A stretch of 64,000 nucleotides of DNA from JACVRW01 sp963846505. Lineage in GTDB: Bacteria > Actinomycetota > Thermoleophilia > Solirubrobacterales > Thermoleophilaceae. The position numbers and the translations under genes are program-made. This document shows, piece by piece, positions 8,782-20,334 of this stretch (within the stretch, counting starts at the first letter, position 1; every line of letters starts with the position of its first letter). The notes under the pieces are model-generated. The model was not told where the DNA came from and ran no database searches. It worked only from the letters and a program-made list of their open reading frames with translations. The stretch spans positions 558,001 to 622,000 of the forward strand of contig CAWJWD010000007.1 of NCBI GenBank assembly GCA_963846505.1, written 5' to 3'.

Positions 8782-11700
8782 CCGACCGCCGCCGCAATCT
8801 CGCGCATTCTCGCGCTCGTCGTCGTGCTGCTCGGCGCGGCGATCGCGGTGATCCTCACCAAGCCGACCAAGCTCGGCCTCGACCTCGAGGGCGGCACCGA
8901 GCTCGTCTACGAGGCCCGCCCGACGCCGCAGGTCCCGACGGTGACCGCACAGGCCGTCGACGACGCGCTCGAGACGATCCGCAAGCGCACCGATGCGCTC
9001 GGCGTATCGGAGCCCGAGATCCAGCGCGCCGGCACGACCCAGATCTCGATCGGCCTGCCGGCCGTGCAGAACGCCGATCGCGCAATCGAGCAGGTCGGTA
9101 CCACCGCCCAGCTGCAGTTCTACGACTGGGAGCCGAACGTGCTCGGCGACCGCGGGCCCGGATCGTCCGTACGTCGGCGCCACCGCGCTCTACGAGGCCG
9201 TCAGGGTGGCGTCGAAGCAGAAGCCCCGTGCCGAGCAGACCGACGTCCCGCCGGGCTCCAACCTCTCGCCCAAGCAAGCGGACAGACAGAACGACTCGGC
9301 CAAGGACCAGTACTACCTGTTCGGTCCCGACAGACGCCCGATCGGTCCCGACGGCAAGCCCCTGGCCACCGGCGACTACCAGCCGTCGGCGAGCTGCAAG
9401 GAGGTGCTCTCCGACTACGACGAGGGCACCGGCGAGCCGCGCAAGTACGCCAAGGGCACCGAGTGCGAGGACGAGCTGAAGGCACTTGGGAACGGTGGTC
9501 CGCCGGCCGGCTCGAAGATCGTCAAGGTGCCCGCAGGGCATCGTCGTGCTGCGAGGCCGACCGAGCCCCGAATCAGCCGGAGAACGTCCGGCGCTACTAC
9601 GTGCTCGAAGACGACTCGGAGTTGACCGGGTCGGACATCAAGAACCCCGAGGCGAACACCGACCAGAACACCAACGAGCCGATCGTCACGATGGAGTTCA
9701 CGGACAAGGGCCGCGAGTCCTTCGCCCGTGTGACGAGGCGCATCGCCGACCGCGGGCTCGAAGATCATCGCGCCCGGCACGCCGAACGAGCAGAAGTTCC
9801 AGCGCTTCGCGATCTCGCTCGACAACCAGATCGTCTCGCTGGCGACGATCGACTTCCTCCAGAACCCGGAGGGCATCGACGGCCGCACGGGCGCGCAGAT
9901 CAACGGCATCGGCGACTTCAACGACGCCAACGACCTCGCCGAGAGCCTGCGCATCGGCGCGCTGCCGGTCGACCTCAAGCTGATCTCGCAGACCCAGGTC
10001 TCGGCGACCCTCGGCAAGCAGGCGCTCGACCAGGGCCTGACCGCGGCGATCGTCGGCTTCGCCCTGACGATCCTGTTCCTGATCACCTTCTACCGCGTGC
10101 TCGGCCTCGTGGCGATGGTCGCGCTCGCGATCTACGCGATCTTCCTGTTCGCGCTCGTGAAGCTGATCCCGATCACCCTCACGCTGCCGGGCATCGCCGG
10201 GCTGATGCTCACCTTGGGGGTGGCGGCAGATGCCAACATCGTCATGTACGAGCGCATCAAGGAGGAGGCGCGCAGCGGCAAGTCGATCCCGGCGGCGATC
10301 TCGAGCGGCTACGCGAAGGCGCTCAGGACGATCGTCGATGCGAACGTCGTCACGATCGGCGTCGCCTTCATCCTCTTCACGCTCGCCACCGCCGGCGTGC
10401 GCGGCTTCGCCTTCACCCTCGGGATCGGCACGATCGTCTCGCTGTTCACGGCGGTGCTCGCGACCTCGGCGATCCTCGGCACGATGGCGCGCACCCGCGT
10501 CATGCGACGCCCGAGCGCGCTCGGCGTCCGCAGTGAGGGCGGGGGCTGGAAGTTCGACTTCATGGGCAAGTCGAAGTGGTTCTTCTCGACCTCCGGCCTG
10601 ATCATCGCGATCGGCGCGATCGCGATCGCCGCGCTCGGCCTGAACTTCGGCATCGACTTCGAGTCGGGCACCCGCATCACGACCCCGCTCGAGCGCTCGG
10701 CGAACGCGCAGCAGGTGCGCGACACGCTCGAGCCGCTCGGCTACGCCGACGCCAAGATCCAAGAGGTCAACGATCCCGAGCTCGGCGACAACGTCGTCCA
10801 GATCGCGGTCAAGCAGCTCGACCCGGGCGAGGTGAGCGAGGTTGAGAACGCGCTCGACAAGAGCTTCGGCGTCAGCGGCGACGACTTCTCGACGAACTCG
10901 ATCGGGCCGACCTTCGGCGAGCAGATCGCGCGCACGGCGCTGATCGCCGTGATCGCGTCGCTGCTGCTGATCTCGATCTACATCGCGGTCCGCTTCGAGT
11001 GGAAGTTCGCCGTGCCGGTGCTGATCGCGCTCGTGCACGACCTGCTGATCACCGCGGGCGTGTACGCGCTGACCGACCGGGAGGTGACGAGCGCCACGGT
11101 CGCAGCGCTGCTGACGATTCTCGGCTACTCGCTCTACGACACGATCATCGTGTTCGACCGCATCCGCGAGAACGTGCCGCGCATGCCGCGCGCCACCTAC
11201 TCGCAGATCGCCAACCGCTCGATGTCCGAGGTCTTCACGCGCTCGCTCGCGACGAGCTTCTCGACCCTGATGCCGATCGCGGCGCTGATGCTGTTCGGCG
11301 GCGAGACGCTGAAGGACTTCGCCTTCGCGCTGCTGGTCGGCGTCGCCTCCGGCGCGTACTCGTCGATCTTCATCGCCACGCCGGTGCTCGTGGAGTGGAA
11401 GGAGCGCGAGCGGGTCTACATGCGTCGCCGCCGGCTGGTGATGGAGCAGCACGACGGCCTCGTGCCGGCGTTCGCGACGGTCGGACCGTCGCTGGCCCAG
11501 GACGCCGAGGCCGACGCGCCCGCGGGCGGCTGAGAGGCGGACGGCGCAAGCGCCGCGAGACGGGGAGCCGGCCGGCCTGCAGAAGGGCCACGCGCCCCGT
11601 CGCGCTCGGCGATGCAGCCGCCGCCTGCTGCCGGCCCGTCTACGGGCGGTGCGCCCACGGCCGCGCCGCCGGTCGACGAGCCGCCGGTCGACGATCGCGA

Positions 11701-11933
11701 GTCGCCGGGCAACGGCGAGCCGGCCGAGCGGCCACGTCCCGACGCCCGACGCCGGCAACGGCCTGCCAGGACGGCGGCGACGGCGTGCACGAGTCGGGCA
11801 ACGGCGCCCGCCGAGGACGGCGACCGAGCAGCCGCGCCAGTCGTCGGTGACGAGCACATCCGGCTCGACGCCGCCCAAGCCGAAGCGCGGCTCGAAGGGC
11901 AGCCGCGCACGCAGGAAGCACGGGAGGCGCTGA
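8778..11933 (+). CDS. secDF: Protein translocase SecDF (fused SecD-SecF), frameshifted in this sequence
   Basis: Membrane component that uses the proton gradient to pull secreted proteins from SecYEG. The N-terminal SecD part includes KLGLDLEGGTELVYEA and IGLPAVQNADRAIEQVG. The first SecD transmembrane block follows (DQGLTAAIVGFALTILFLI, LGVAADANIVMYERIKEEAR). The same frame then runs without a stop into SecF: WKFDFMGKSKWFF, GLNFGIDFESGT, ILGYSLYDTIIVFDRIREN. The frame breaks at about 8803, 9163, 9535, 9553 and 9762, each repairable by removing one G or C. A proline/alanine-rich, then basic tail (PKPKRGSKGSRARRKHGRR) probably continues to 11933 after another shift near the stop at 11531. The fusion junction (about 10500-10560) lies in unbroken sequence, but a missing stop cannot be fully excluded in such error-prone data. 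Confidence 0.85.
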
Positions 11934-11934
11934 G

Positions 11935-12233
11935 ATGGGGCTGGTAGTCTGGGTGATGATGGGCATCGCGGTCTGGCACTTCACGGTCTTCCTGCCCGAT
12001 CGCTTCTGGGGCGGCATCGTCGGTGCCTTCCTGGCGTCGGTGACGGCCTCGGCTGGTGTTCGGGCTGATCGTCAACGCCGGCGACATCCCCGGTCGCAAC
12101 GACACCGACCTGTTCCAGGCGGCCATCGCCGTGCCCGGCGCGGCGATCGGGCTTGCGCTCTCCTACTGGTGGGGAGCGCGCCGTGGATCGCCAGCACGGG
12201 ATCGACCACGGATTCACGCACGCCGGTTCCTGA
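11935..12233 (+). CDS. Small hypothetical membrane protein, frameshifted
   Basis: ATG 11935 directly follows the secDF stop. The residues MGLVVWVMMGIAVWHFTVFL are followed, after a single-base shift near 12050, by LVFGLIVNAGDIPGRN and a second hydrophobic stretch (AAIAVPGAAIGLALSYWWGA). A second shift near 12180 would end it at TGA 12233 after a short hydrophilic tail. Corrected length is about 98 residues with two or three membrane segments. I do not recognise a family. It lies between secDF and recJ in the same orientation. Confidence 0.5.
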
Positions 12234-12273
12234 GCCGGCCGCGGCGGCCGTTCCGTCCGCCCCGGCGACCAAG

Positions 12274-14780
12274 ATGGGTCGGATGCGCTCGCGGCCATCG
12301 CGCTGGTCTTGCCCTCCCTATGAGCTGGAGGCGGTCGCCTGCCTGCAGCGCGAGCTGGGCCTGTCGGCGACGCTCGCGACGGTGCTCGTCCGGCGCGGGC
12401 TCGCCGACCCCGAGCAGGCGCGGCGCTTCCTCGCCGCCGACGAGCGCAACGACCCGCGCACGCTGCCAGGCGCTCCCGCCGCGGCCGAGCTCGTGCTGGC
12501 CCACGTCGAGCGCGGCTCGCGTGATCGCGGTCTACGGCGACTACGACGTCGACGGCGTCTGCTCCACGGCGATCCTGCTGCGCACCCTGCGCGCGCTCGG
12601 TGCCGACCCGCTCTGGGAGCTGCCGCATCGCTTCGGCGACGGCTACGGCCTCTCGCAGGCCGAGCGTCGAGCGCTTCGCGCGCGCGCGGCGTCGACCTGC
12701 TGATCACCGTCGACTGCGGCATCACCGCCGTGGCCGAGGTGGCCGCCGCCCGGGCGGCCGGGATGGACGTGCTGGTGATCGACCATCACCGCCCCGGCGA
12801 GGACGCTGCCGGACTGCGAGATCGTCCACCCGGCGCTGGGCGCCTATCCCTGCCCGGAGCTGTGCGCCGCTGGTACCGCGCTCAAGTTCGCCGAGCTGCT
12901 GCGCGCCCAGGCCGGGCTTGGCGTGGCGGGCGACGTGGCGGGGGCGACAGAGCTCGGGCCGCCCGCGGAGCTGCTCGAGCTGGCGGCGCTCGGAACCGTC
13001 TGCGACCTCGTGCCGCTGCGGGGCGAGAACCGTCGCATCGTGCGCGAGGGACTGCGTGCGCTCGCCCGCACGCGCAGCCCCGGCCTGCGCGCGCTGATGG
13101 CGGTCGCCGCGCTGGAGCCGGGCGAGGTCGACGAGCAGGCGATCGGCTTCCGGCTCGGACCGCGGCTCAACGCCGCCGGCCGCATGCAGCGCGCCGACGC
13201 CGCGCTCGAGCTGCTGATGACAGCCGACGAGGCGCGCGCGGCGGAGGTGGCCCGCGAGCTCGACCTGCTCAACCACGACCGTCGCGACGCCGAGCTGCGG
13301 ATCCTCGCCGAGGCCGAGGCCGCCGCCTCGCGCAGGCGAGCCAGGGCGCGCTCGTGGTGGCGGGGGAGGGCTGGCACCCGGGCGTGGTGGGCATCGTCGC
13401 CTCGCGCCTGGTCGAGCGCTGGGGTCGCCCGGCGGTCGTGATCGCGCTCGACGGGGAGCGCGCCCGCGGCTCGGGACGCAGCATCGGCGCCTACGACCTG
13501 CACGCGGGCCTCGCGGCCTGCGCGCCGCACCTGCGTCGCTTCGGCGGCCACCGGATGGCGGCCGGGGTCGAGCTGGACGCCGACCGCGGTGGGGCCGTTC
13601 CGCCGCGCGCTGGCCGCCCATGCCGGCGCGGCGTGCTGACGCCCGCAGCAGCTGATCCCGGTCGAGCGCGTCGACGCGGTCGTGCCCGGCGGGGCGCTCG
13701 GCATCGGGCTGGCCGAGGAGCTCGAGCGGCTGCGGCCGTTCGGGGCCGCGCAACCCGCAGCCGACGCTGCTGGTGCCGGCGGCGCGGGTCGAGAACGTGG
13801 CCGGCATGGGCGAGCAGCGTCAGCACGCTCGCTTCACACTGGTGACCGGCGGCTCGCGCGCTCGCGGCGTCGCCTTCGGCTCCGCGCCGAGCGAGTTCGC
13901 GCGGCCGCGCGCAACGGTCCGCACGACGTCGCGCTGCGGCTGGAGCTCAACCGCTGGAACGGCTCGGTCGAGCCGCGGGTCGTGCATGCGCGCCCTCTGT
14001 CCGACCCGCCCGGGCGAGCTGCGCGTGCTCGGCGAGGACGGCTCGTTCTGGGAGCGCGTGCGCGCCGAGCATGGCGCGCGACCCGGCGGCGCACGGGCTC
14101 GTCGGGCGGGTCAGCGACGCGGATCCCCGATCGATCGTCGTGGCGAGGGCTTCGCCGGCGTGCTCGGCGCGCTGCTGACCAGCGGCGAGAACGTGCTCGT
14201 CGCGGTCGCGGACGTCTCCCGACGCCGGGCGCGCTCGAGCAGCTGGTCGCCGGGCTGGCCGAGGACGGGCTCGCGGTCGCCTCCTGGGACGCGCTGCGGC
14301 GCGAGCCCCGGCTCGCCGCCGGCTTCGCGCACCTGGTCGCCTTCGACCCGCCGCCAGGCGGCGCTCGCCGATCCGCTGCTGCGCGGCGAGGCCGCAGGCG
14401 CACCTGGCCTGGGGGCCGGCCGAGGTCGAGTTCGCGCTGGCGGTCTGGCGCGCGGAGCTGGAGCTGCGGCCGGCGTTGACGGCGGCCTATCGCTCACTGC
14501 GCGCGCTCGCCGCCGCAGGCCGAGCGCGGAGGAGCTGGAGACGGCGCTCCGCGGCGACGGCCGCTATCCCCGCACGCCCGAGTGCTGCGCCCGAGTGCTG
14601 CGGGTGCTCACCGAGTTGGGCCTCGCCCGCGTCAGCGTCGACGTACCGACGGTCGAGCTGCTCGAGGCGGCGCGCACCGACCTCGAGGCCTCGGCGACCT
14701 ACCGCGCCTACGCCGCGCGCTTCGCGACGACCGAGCGCGCGCTGGCCGCCGTGCCGGCGACGACCGCCCACGCCGCCTAG
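12274..14780 (+). CDS. recJ: Single-stranded-DNA exonuclease RecJ, heavily frameshifted
   Basis: A 5'-3' single-strand exonuclease of the DHH phosphoesterase family. Collinear pieces in all three frames show the DHH motifs in order: VIAVYGDYDVDGVCSTAILL near 12525, LLITVDCG near 12700, VLVIDHHRPGED near 12770, IGFRLGPRLNAAGRMQRADA near 13145, and the DHHA1 domain GWHPGVVGIVASRLVERWGR near 13370 with GSGRSIGAYDLHAGL and FGGHRMAAGV. A long C-terminal extension continues to 14780. The corrected protein would be about 830 residues. At least a dozen frame changes occur, most fixed by deleting one G or C. The start at ATG 12274 is uncertain by tens of bases. Its stop overlaps the convergent GNAT gene. 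Confidence 0.85.
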
Positions 14781-15663
14781 CTCGCGGTCGGTCGCCAGAG
14801 CGGCCGCAGCACGCGTGCGCATCGCTCGAAGCGGCCGAGGTCGAGCTCGTCGAAGGCAGCGGCGCCGTCATCGACCTCGAGCACGCCGAGCAGCCGGCCG
14901 CGATCGGGCTCGAGCACCGGCGCGATCGCCCGTCGTCCGTCGCACGACTCCCCGACCGGCGGCCAGCGCGGCGGCGTCGAAGGCCGGCGGTCGGCTCGTC
15001 TCGCCGCCGGTTCCTCGCCGAGCAGCTCGAAGTCGCCGTCGCAGGCGTCATGGACGGCCACGCGGCGGTGGTCCCCGCGCTGCGCGCAGCACCGCGGCGG
15101 CGCCTGCGCTGGCGCCCTGCTCGAGCCGCGGCGGCCAGCTCGTCGAGCAGCGCCGCGCTGCGCAGCGGCCGCTGGTACCAGACGACGTCCCACGGCCGGC
15201 CGAACTTCACGCCGACGCCCGCGAAGGTCCCGACCTCGGTGAAGCCGTGGCGCAGGTGCAGCCGCGCGCTCGCCGGGTTGGGTGCGGTCATGCCGGCGAC
15301 CGACGAGCCGCAGGCCGCTGCGGTCGAGGCGCGCGAGCAGCTCGCGGTAGAGCGCGTCGCCGACGCCCTGACCGCGTGCGTCGGCGGCGACGTAGATCGA
15401 GGTCTCGCAGGTGCTGTCGTAGGCGGCCTTGGGGCGGAAGCCGCCGCTCTTGGCGTATCCGAGCACGCGCCCGTCGGGGTCGAGCGCGCTCAGCATCAGG
15501 TGCCCGGCAGCGGCGTCGACGGCGTCCAGCACGCTGCTCCACCAGGCCAGCGGCGGGCGTCGAGGTCGAAGGTCGCCGGCCCGTCCGTCACCGCCGCCGC
15601 GTAGATCGCGGCGATCGCCGGCAGCTGGTCCGGCCGCGTGTCGTCGACGACGGGAATTTCCAT
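14777..15663 (-). CDS. GNAT N-acetyltransferase with C-terminal extension, frameshifted
   Basis: The start MEIPVVDDTRPDQLPAIAAI and the core DGRVLGYAKSGGFRPKAAYD, ETSIYVAADARGQGVGDAL (the acetyl-CoA loop, R/Q-x-x-G-x-G/A type), MTAPNPASARLHLRHGF and FGRPWDVVWYQRPL match the phosphinothricin/L-amino-acid N-acyltransferase branch of GNAT. Frame changes near 15555, 15290 and 15110 break it. After the GNAT domain, about 110 residues remain in mixed frames, ending in GRLLGVLEVDDGAAAFDELD, which resembles the last strands of a GAF domain; that part is tentative. It runs convergently into recJ and shares its stop region. Confidence 0.7.
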
Positions 15664-15765
15664 CGCCGGGAGAGTAGGGCGCCGAGCATGAGAACGACGA
15701 ACGCGCCGGGCGACTCGTGGTCGCCCGGCGCGTCGAGAGGACGATGCGCGTCTCGAAGGGGACGT

Positions 15766-16405
15766 CTAGGCCCGGCGCTTGGGATCGACGTAGAAGTCGT
15801 CGACGTTCCAGGTGCCGCCGACCGCACGCAGGCGGAAGCGCACCGGCGTGTACTTGCCGGGCAGCAGCGGCAGCAGGTTGCCGACCACGAGGTAGGTGGG
15901 CGTCGGCTGCCAGGCACCGTTGGGCAGCACGACGCCGACCGGCAGCGCGAGCTGGAGGCCGAGCGAGGTCTCGGTGATGACCTCGACGTCGAGCGTCGAG
16001 AGCAGCTTGCTCTCGCCCTTGGCGAAGAAGCGCAGCGTGGGGTGCTCGAGGCCGACGCACATCGTCGGCGAGGTCGCGGTGTCGCCCGGGCTGAGCTCGA
16101 GCGAGCGCTGGTCGCCCTGAGCTTGCGCACGAGGAACGGCTCGTTGCCCGGCTCGGTGCGGGCGCCTGGAGCGTCCAGCCGGCGTCGACCGGCTTCGAAG
16201 GCGCCGCCGGGAGAGAGCGTGTAGTCGGCCAGGTCGTTCCAGGGGCGAAAGGGCTTGCTGACGTCCTGACCCGTGCAGCTGGGCGCGGACTTGACGAGCA
16301 CGCCGGCGCTGGCGGGAGAGGCGGCGATGACCAGGACGGTCGGCCAGCGAGGACTGCCGTGGCGAACGCGCGCCCGGCCTGACGGATGGGATTCGAGATG
16401 AGCAT
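15766..16405 (-). CDS. Secreted hypothetical protein of a Solirubrobacterales-type family, frameshifted
   Basis: Pieces read on the minus strand: MLISNPIRQAGRAFATAVLA (export signal start), VIAASPASAGVLVKSAPSC, then SKPFRPWNDLADYTLSPGGA, ATSPTMCVGLEHPTLRFFAK and a C-terminal block ending NVDDFYVDPKRRA. From memory, the F-x-PW-x-DLADY..LPGG..CVGLEHPTLRFFA..LLPLLPG pattern recurs in many secreted proteins of Solirubrobacterales; function is unknown. Corrected length is about 210 residues. At least three frameshifts lie between 16120 and 16370. It diverges from the HD-GYP gene across a 132-base gap. Confidence 0.65.
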
Positions 16406-16537
16406 CGTGCGTCGAGCATGGGCCTGGACGCTCGCGCTTCGCCACGGACATGCGTCCAGTCGGCGGCTGGCCATCCGTCCATCGAACAGCCGTCCATGCG
16501 GCAGCGGTCACGAACTGCCGATGTAGCGGGGAAACCC

Positions 16538-17928
16538 ATGTCTCTGTTCGCCGAGATCCGGGAGGGCCCGAGCCCGGCGGTGGAGGAGCTCCTCGAGGGC
16601 TACGACACCAGTTCGCCCACGCCCCTGCGTGGGCGCGAGCGTGCCGTGGAAGCGGCGAGTGCGGCGCTGTTCCTGGCGGTCGGCGTCGCGATGGCCAGCG
16701 CTGATCGACACCGGCCGGCCGCTGGACGTGCCGCTCGCGCTGCACGCTCGTGGTCCTCTACGCGCTCGCGTCGCGCATCCGCTTCGCCGTCGGTCACGGC
16801 TTCACCGTGCCGACGCAGATCGTGTTCGTGCCGATGCTGTTCCTGCCTGCCTCCCGGCACGGTGCCGCTGCTCGTGGCGGCCGGCATCGTGCTCGGCGGC
16901 CTGCCGGACTACCTGCGGCGGACGGCTGCACCCGTCGCGGCTGCCGCTGGCGCTCGGCGACAGCTGGCACGCCGTCGGCCCGGCGCTCGTGCTCGGCCTT
17001 GCCGGGGTCGCTGATCCGGAGCTGTCGCATGGCCGCTGCTGCTCGCGGCGCTGGCGGCGCAGTTGCTTGGCGACAACCTCAGCCTCGACGCTGCGCGAGT
17101 GGCTGGGCCTCGGGATCTCGCCCAGCCTGCAGCCGTCGATGCTGGGCTGGGTCGGGATGGTGGACGTGCTGCTCTCGCCGGTCGGCCTGCTGGCGGCGAT
17201 CGCCGCGCAGGACGCGCCCTACGCCGTGCTGCTGGTGGCGCCGCTGGGCGGCCTGCTGGCGGTGTTCGCCGCCGAGCGTGCGGCGCGCCTGACCCAGGCG
17301 CTCGAGCTCAGCCGCGCCTATCGCGGCACGACGCTGCTGCTCAGCGACGTGCTGGAGGCCGACGACGAGTACACCGGCCTGCACAGCCGCGGCGTCGTCG
17401 CGCTGTCGGTGGCGGTCGCCGACGAGCTGGGGCTGAGCTCCACCGAGCGCCGCCACGTCGAGTTCGGCGCGCTGCTGCACGACGTCGGCAAGATCGCGGT
17501 GCCGAAGGAGATCATCAACAAGCCCGGGCCGCTGGACGCCGAGGAGTGGGTGGTGATCAAGGCGCACACGATCGAGGGGCAGCGCATGCTCGACCAGGTC
17601 GGTGGCCTGCTGAGCGAGGTCGGGCGCATCGTGCGCTCCTCGCACGAGAGTTGGGACGGCTCCGGCTACCCGGACGGGCTGGTGGGCGAGCGAGATCCCG
17701 CTCGGCGCGGCGATCGTCTCGGCTTGCGACGCGTTCAACGCGATGACCACCGACCGCCCGTACCGTCGGGCCCGCTCGGTCGAGCAGGCGCTTGAGGAAC
17801 TGCGCGCCGAGTCGGGGCGCCAGTTCAACCCGCGCGTGGTGGAGGTGCTCGAGCGCGTGCTGGTCGAGCCCGCTCCTGAGCTGCAGCCGGCGCCCGTCTC
17901 GGTCGCGCTCAGTCCCAGCGGTGCCTGA
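16538..17928 (+). CDS. Membrane HD-GYP domain phosphodiesterase, frameshifted N-terminal half
   Basis: Starts MSLFAEIREGPSPAVEELLE at ATG 16538. Five to seven hydrophobic segments follow (for example IVFVPMLFLP, VPLLVAAGIVLGGL, VDVLLSPVGLLAAIAA, APLGGLLAVFAAERAA), broken by several frameshifts between 16690 and 17095. The cytoplasmic part is an HD-GYP domain: DEYTGLHSRGV, FGALLHDVGKIAVPKEI, HTIEGQRMLDQVGG and HESWDGSGYPDGL, the last carrying the GYP signature. One more shift near 17695 precedes IPLGAAIVSACDAFNAMTTD. HD-GYP enzymes hydrolyse cyclic di-GMP, so this is a probable membrane-tethered regulator of surface or motility behaviour. The metal-binding histidines and aspartates are intact. 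Confidence 0.85.
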
Positions 17929-17960
17929 GCTCGCCGGGGCGCCGGTCTAAACTCGAAGGG

Positions 17961-20250
17961 ATGCCAAAGCTGCCCCGGCGCACCGAGTTCGAGCGGCCGA
18001 CCGTCGATCAGGCCGGCGCAGCCCTGCCCACAGGGCCGGCGACGCGCTTGAGCGACGAGGAGCGCCGGATGCTCGGCGACCTGTTCGCGGTCGTCGAGGA
18101 GCACTCGGGGGCGGCGGCCGAGCGCATCGATCGCGACCTCGTCGAGCGCGCCTTCATCTTCGCCTGCGAGCGCCACGCCGACCAGCGGCGGGCGAGCGGC
18201 GAGGACTTCATCGTGCACCCGCTCGGCGTTGCCAAGATCTGCGCCGGCATGCGCCTCGACACGGCCACGCTGGCCGCGGCGCTGCTGCACGACACCGTCG
18301 AGGACACCAGCGCGTCGCTGGACGAGGTGCGCGTGCGAGTTCGGCGAGGAGATCGCGACGCTGGTCGACGGCGTCACCAAGCTCTCCGGCGTCACCTTCC
18401 AGAGCCGCGACGATCGCCAGGCCGAGAACTACCGCAAGATGATGGTCGCGATGGCCCGCGACATCCGGGTCATCCTGATCAAGCTCGCCGACCGCCTGCA
18501 CAACATGCGCACGCTCGGCTCGATGCCGAAGAACAAGCAGCAGGAGAAGGCCAAGGAGACGCTCGAGATCTTCGCGCCGCTGGCGCACCGGCTCGGCATC
18601 CACGCGATCAAGTGGGAGCTGGAGGACCTCGCCTTCGCGACGCTGCACCCGCGCAAGTACAACGAGATCAAGCAGCTGGTCAGCCAGCAGCGCACCGAGC
18701 GCGAGGACTACGTCGCGCGCGCCGGCGCGTACCTGCAGCAGGAGCTGGAGTCGGTCGGCATCGCCGCCGACATCTCCGGGCGCGCCAAGCACTTCTACTC
18801 GATCTACTCGAAGATGACCAAGAAGGGCCGCGAGTTCAACGAGATCTACGACCTCACCGCGATGCGCGTGATCGTCGACTCGGTCAAGGACTGCTACGGC
18901 GCGATCGGGGTCATCCACTCGCTCTGGAAGCCGCTGCCCGGGCGCTTCAAGGACTGGGTCGCGATGCCCAAGTTCAACATGTACCAGGCGCTGCACACGA
19001 CGGTGATCGGGCCCGAGGGCCGGCCGCTCGAGATCCAGATCCGCACGCAGGAGATGCACAAGACGGCCGAGTACGGCGTCGCGGCGCACTGGATCTACAA
19101 GGAGGACGAGGGCAAGGAGGTCGAGGAGAAGGTCGAGTGGCTGCGCCACCTGCTCGACTGGCAGCAGGACATGCACGACCCGCAGGAGTTCGCCCAGACG
19201 CTGAAGGCGGACCTGTTCGAGGACGAGGTGTTCGTGTTCACGCCCAAGGGCGAGGTCAAGTCGCTCGCCCACGGCGCGACGCCGCTCGACTTCGCCTACG
19301 CCGTGCACACCGACGTCGGGCACCGCTGCGTCGGCGCGAAGGTCAACGGCAAGATCGTGCCGCTGCACTACGAGCTCGAGTCCGGCGACATCTGCGAGGT
19401 GCTGACCTCCAAGAAGGAGCGCGGGCCCAGCCGCGACTGGCTCTCGCTGGCGAAGACCACGCGCGCGCAGTCGAAGATCCGCGCCTGGTTCAAGCGCGAG
19501 CGGCGCGAGGACTCCGAGCGCACGGGCCGCGAGATCCTGACCGAGAACCTCAAGCGCGCGGGGCTGCCGCCGCAGCGCATCGCGGGTTCGCCGCTGCTCG
19601 CGGACGTGATCCGCGAGATGGGCTTCCGCAAGGCCGAGGACTTCTACATCGCGCTCGGCGGCGCGAAGATCTCGGCCAAGACCGTCACGACAAAGCTGAT
19701 CGCCCGGCTCAAGGAGGGCGAGTCGGCGGTCGAGCCGACCTCGGCGGCCACCGAGCTGCTGGAGCGGCGCGAGCAGCCGAAGAAGACCGCCGCCTCCTCG
19801 ACGTACGGCATCAAGGTCGAGGGCGTCGACGACGTGATGCTGCGGCTGGCCAAGTGCTGCCGGCCCGTGCCGGGCGACCCGATCGTCGGCTACATCTCGC
19901 TCGGCAAGGGCATCACGATCCACCACGTCGACTGCAAGAACGCGCGCCATCTGCGTCGCAACCCCGAGCGCTTCACCGAGGTGGCCTGGGACGGCGAGTC
20001 CGCATCGGCCTTCCGGGCCGAGATCGAGGTCGACGGCTGGGATCGCACGCGCCTGCTCGAGGACCTCTCGCGCAACTTCGCCGAGGCAGGCGTGAACATC
20101 CTGGAGGCGCGCTGCACGGTCGTCCATCCGATGGTCAAGAACCGGTTCGTCGTCGAGGTGGGGGACACCGAGGCGCTGCGCGCGGTGATCACCCGCCTGC
20201 GCAACATCGAATCGGTCTTCGACGCGTATCGCGTCACCCCCACGGGCTGA
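17961..20250 (+). CDS. relA: Bifunctional (p)ppGpp synthetase/hydrolase (Rel), one frameshift
   Basis: About 763 residues once corrected. The N-terminal HD hydrolase has HADQRRASGEDFIVHPLGVA and ALLHDTVEDT. The synthetase follows with FYSIYSKM and GRFKDWVAMPKFNMYQALHT; the RFKD motif is the RxKD type of bifunctional Rel rather than the ExDD type of synthetase-only RelA. Then come a TGS domain (EVFVFTPKGEVKSLAHGATP), a zinc-finger region (LAKCCRPVPGDPIVGYIS) and a C-terminal ACT domain. A single inserted base near 18333-18345 (DEVR then CEFGEEIA) is the only break and marks the downstream end of the error-rich zone. TAAACT at 17948-17953 is a candidate -10 box. Confidence 0.96.
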
Positions 20251-20267
20251 CTCCACGCGCCCGTCGG

Positions 20268-20314
20268 GCCGGCCGTTTCGGGGCCGGCTTGCGCCGACGT
20301 TGCGGAAACGTCGG
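20268..20314 (+). terminator. Tandem GC hairpins after relA
   Basis: Two inverted repeats follow the relA stop. The first pairs GCCGGCC (20268-20274) with GGCCGGC (20282-20288) across a 7-base loop. The second pairs CCGACGTT (20294-20301) with AACGTCGG (20307-20314) across GCGGA. Neither has a strong U-tract, as is common in high-GC actinobacteria. They separate relA from the promoter of the P450 gene. Confidence 0.45.
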
Positions 20315-20334
20315 GGAGGTTTAGTCGGAAGTTG

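Noticed and set aside
14476..16224. Long plus-strand open frame over the GNAT and secreted genes
   Set aside because: Its first part is recJ sequence; the rest is antisense to recognisable minus-strand genes and is low complexity.
16453..16496. Three CGTCCA repeats between the secreted protein and the HD-GYP gene
   Set aside because: Spacing is irregular (23 and 15 bases) and the 6-mer is common in GC-rich DNA.
8778..18350. Programmed frameshifting or an unusual genetic code
   Set aside because: No shared slippery site or downstream structure; shifts fall at varied positions, many with an extra G or C, in unrelated genes. Sequencing error is simpler.
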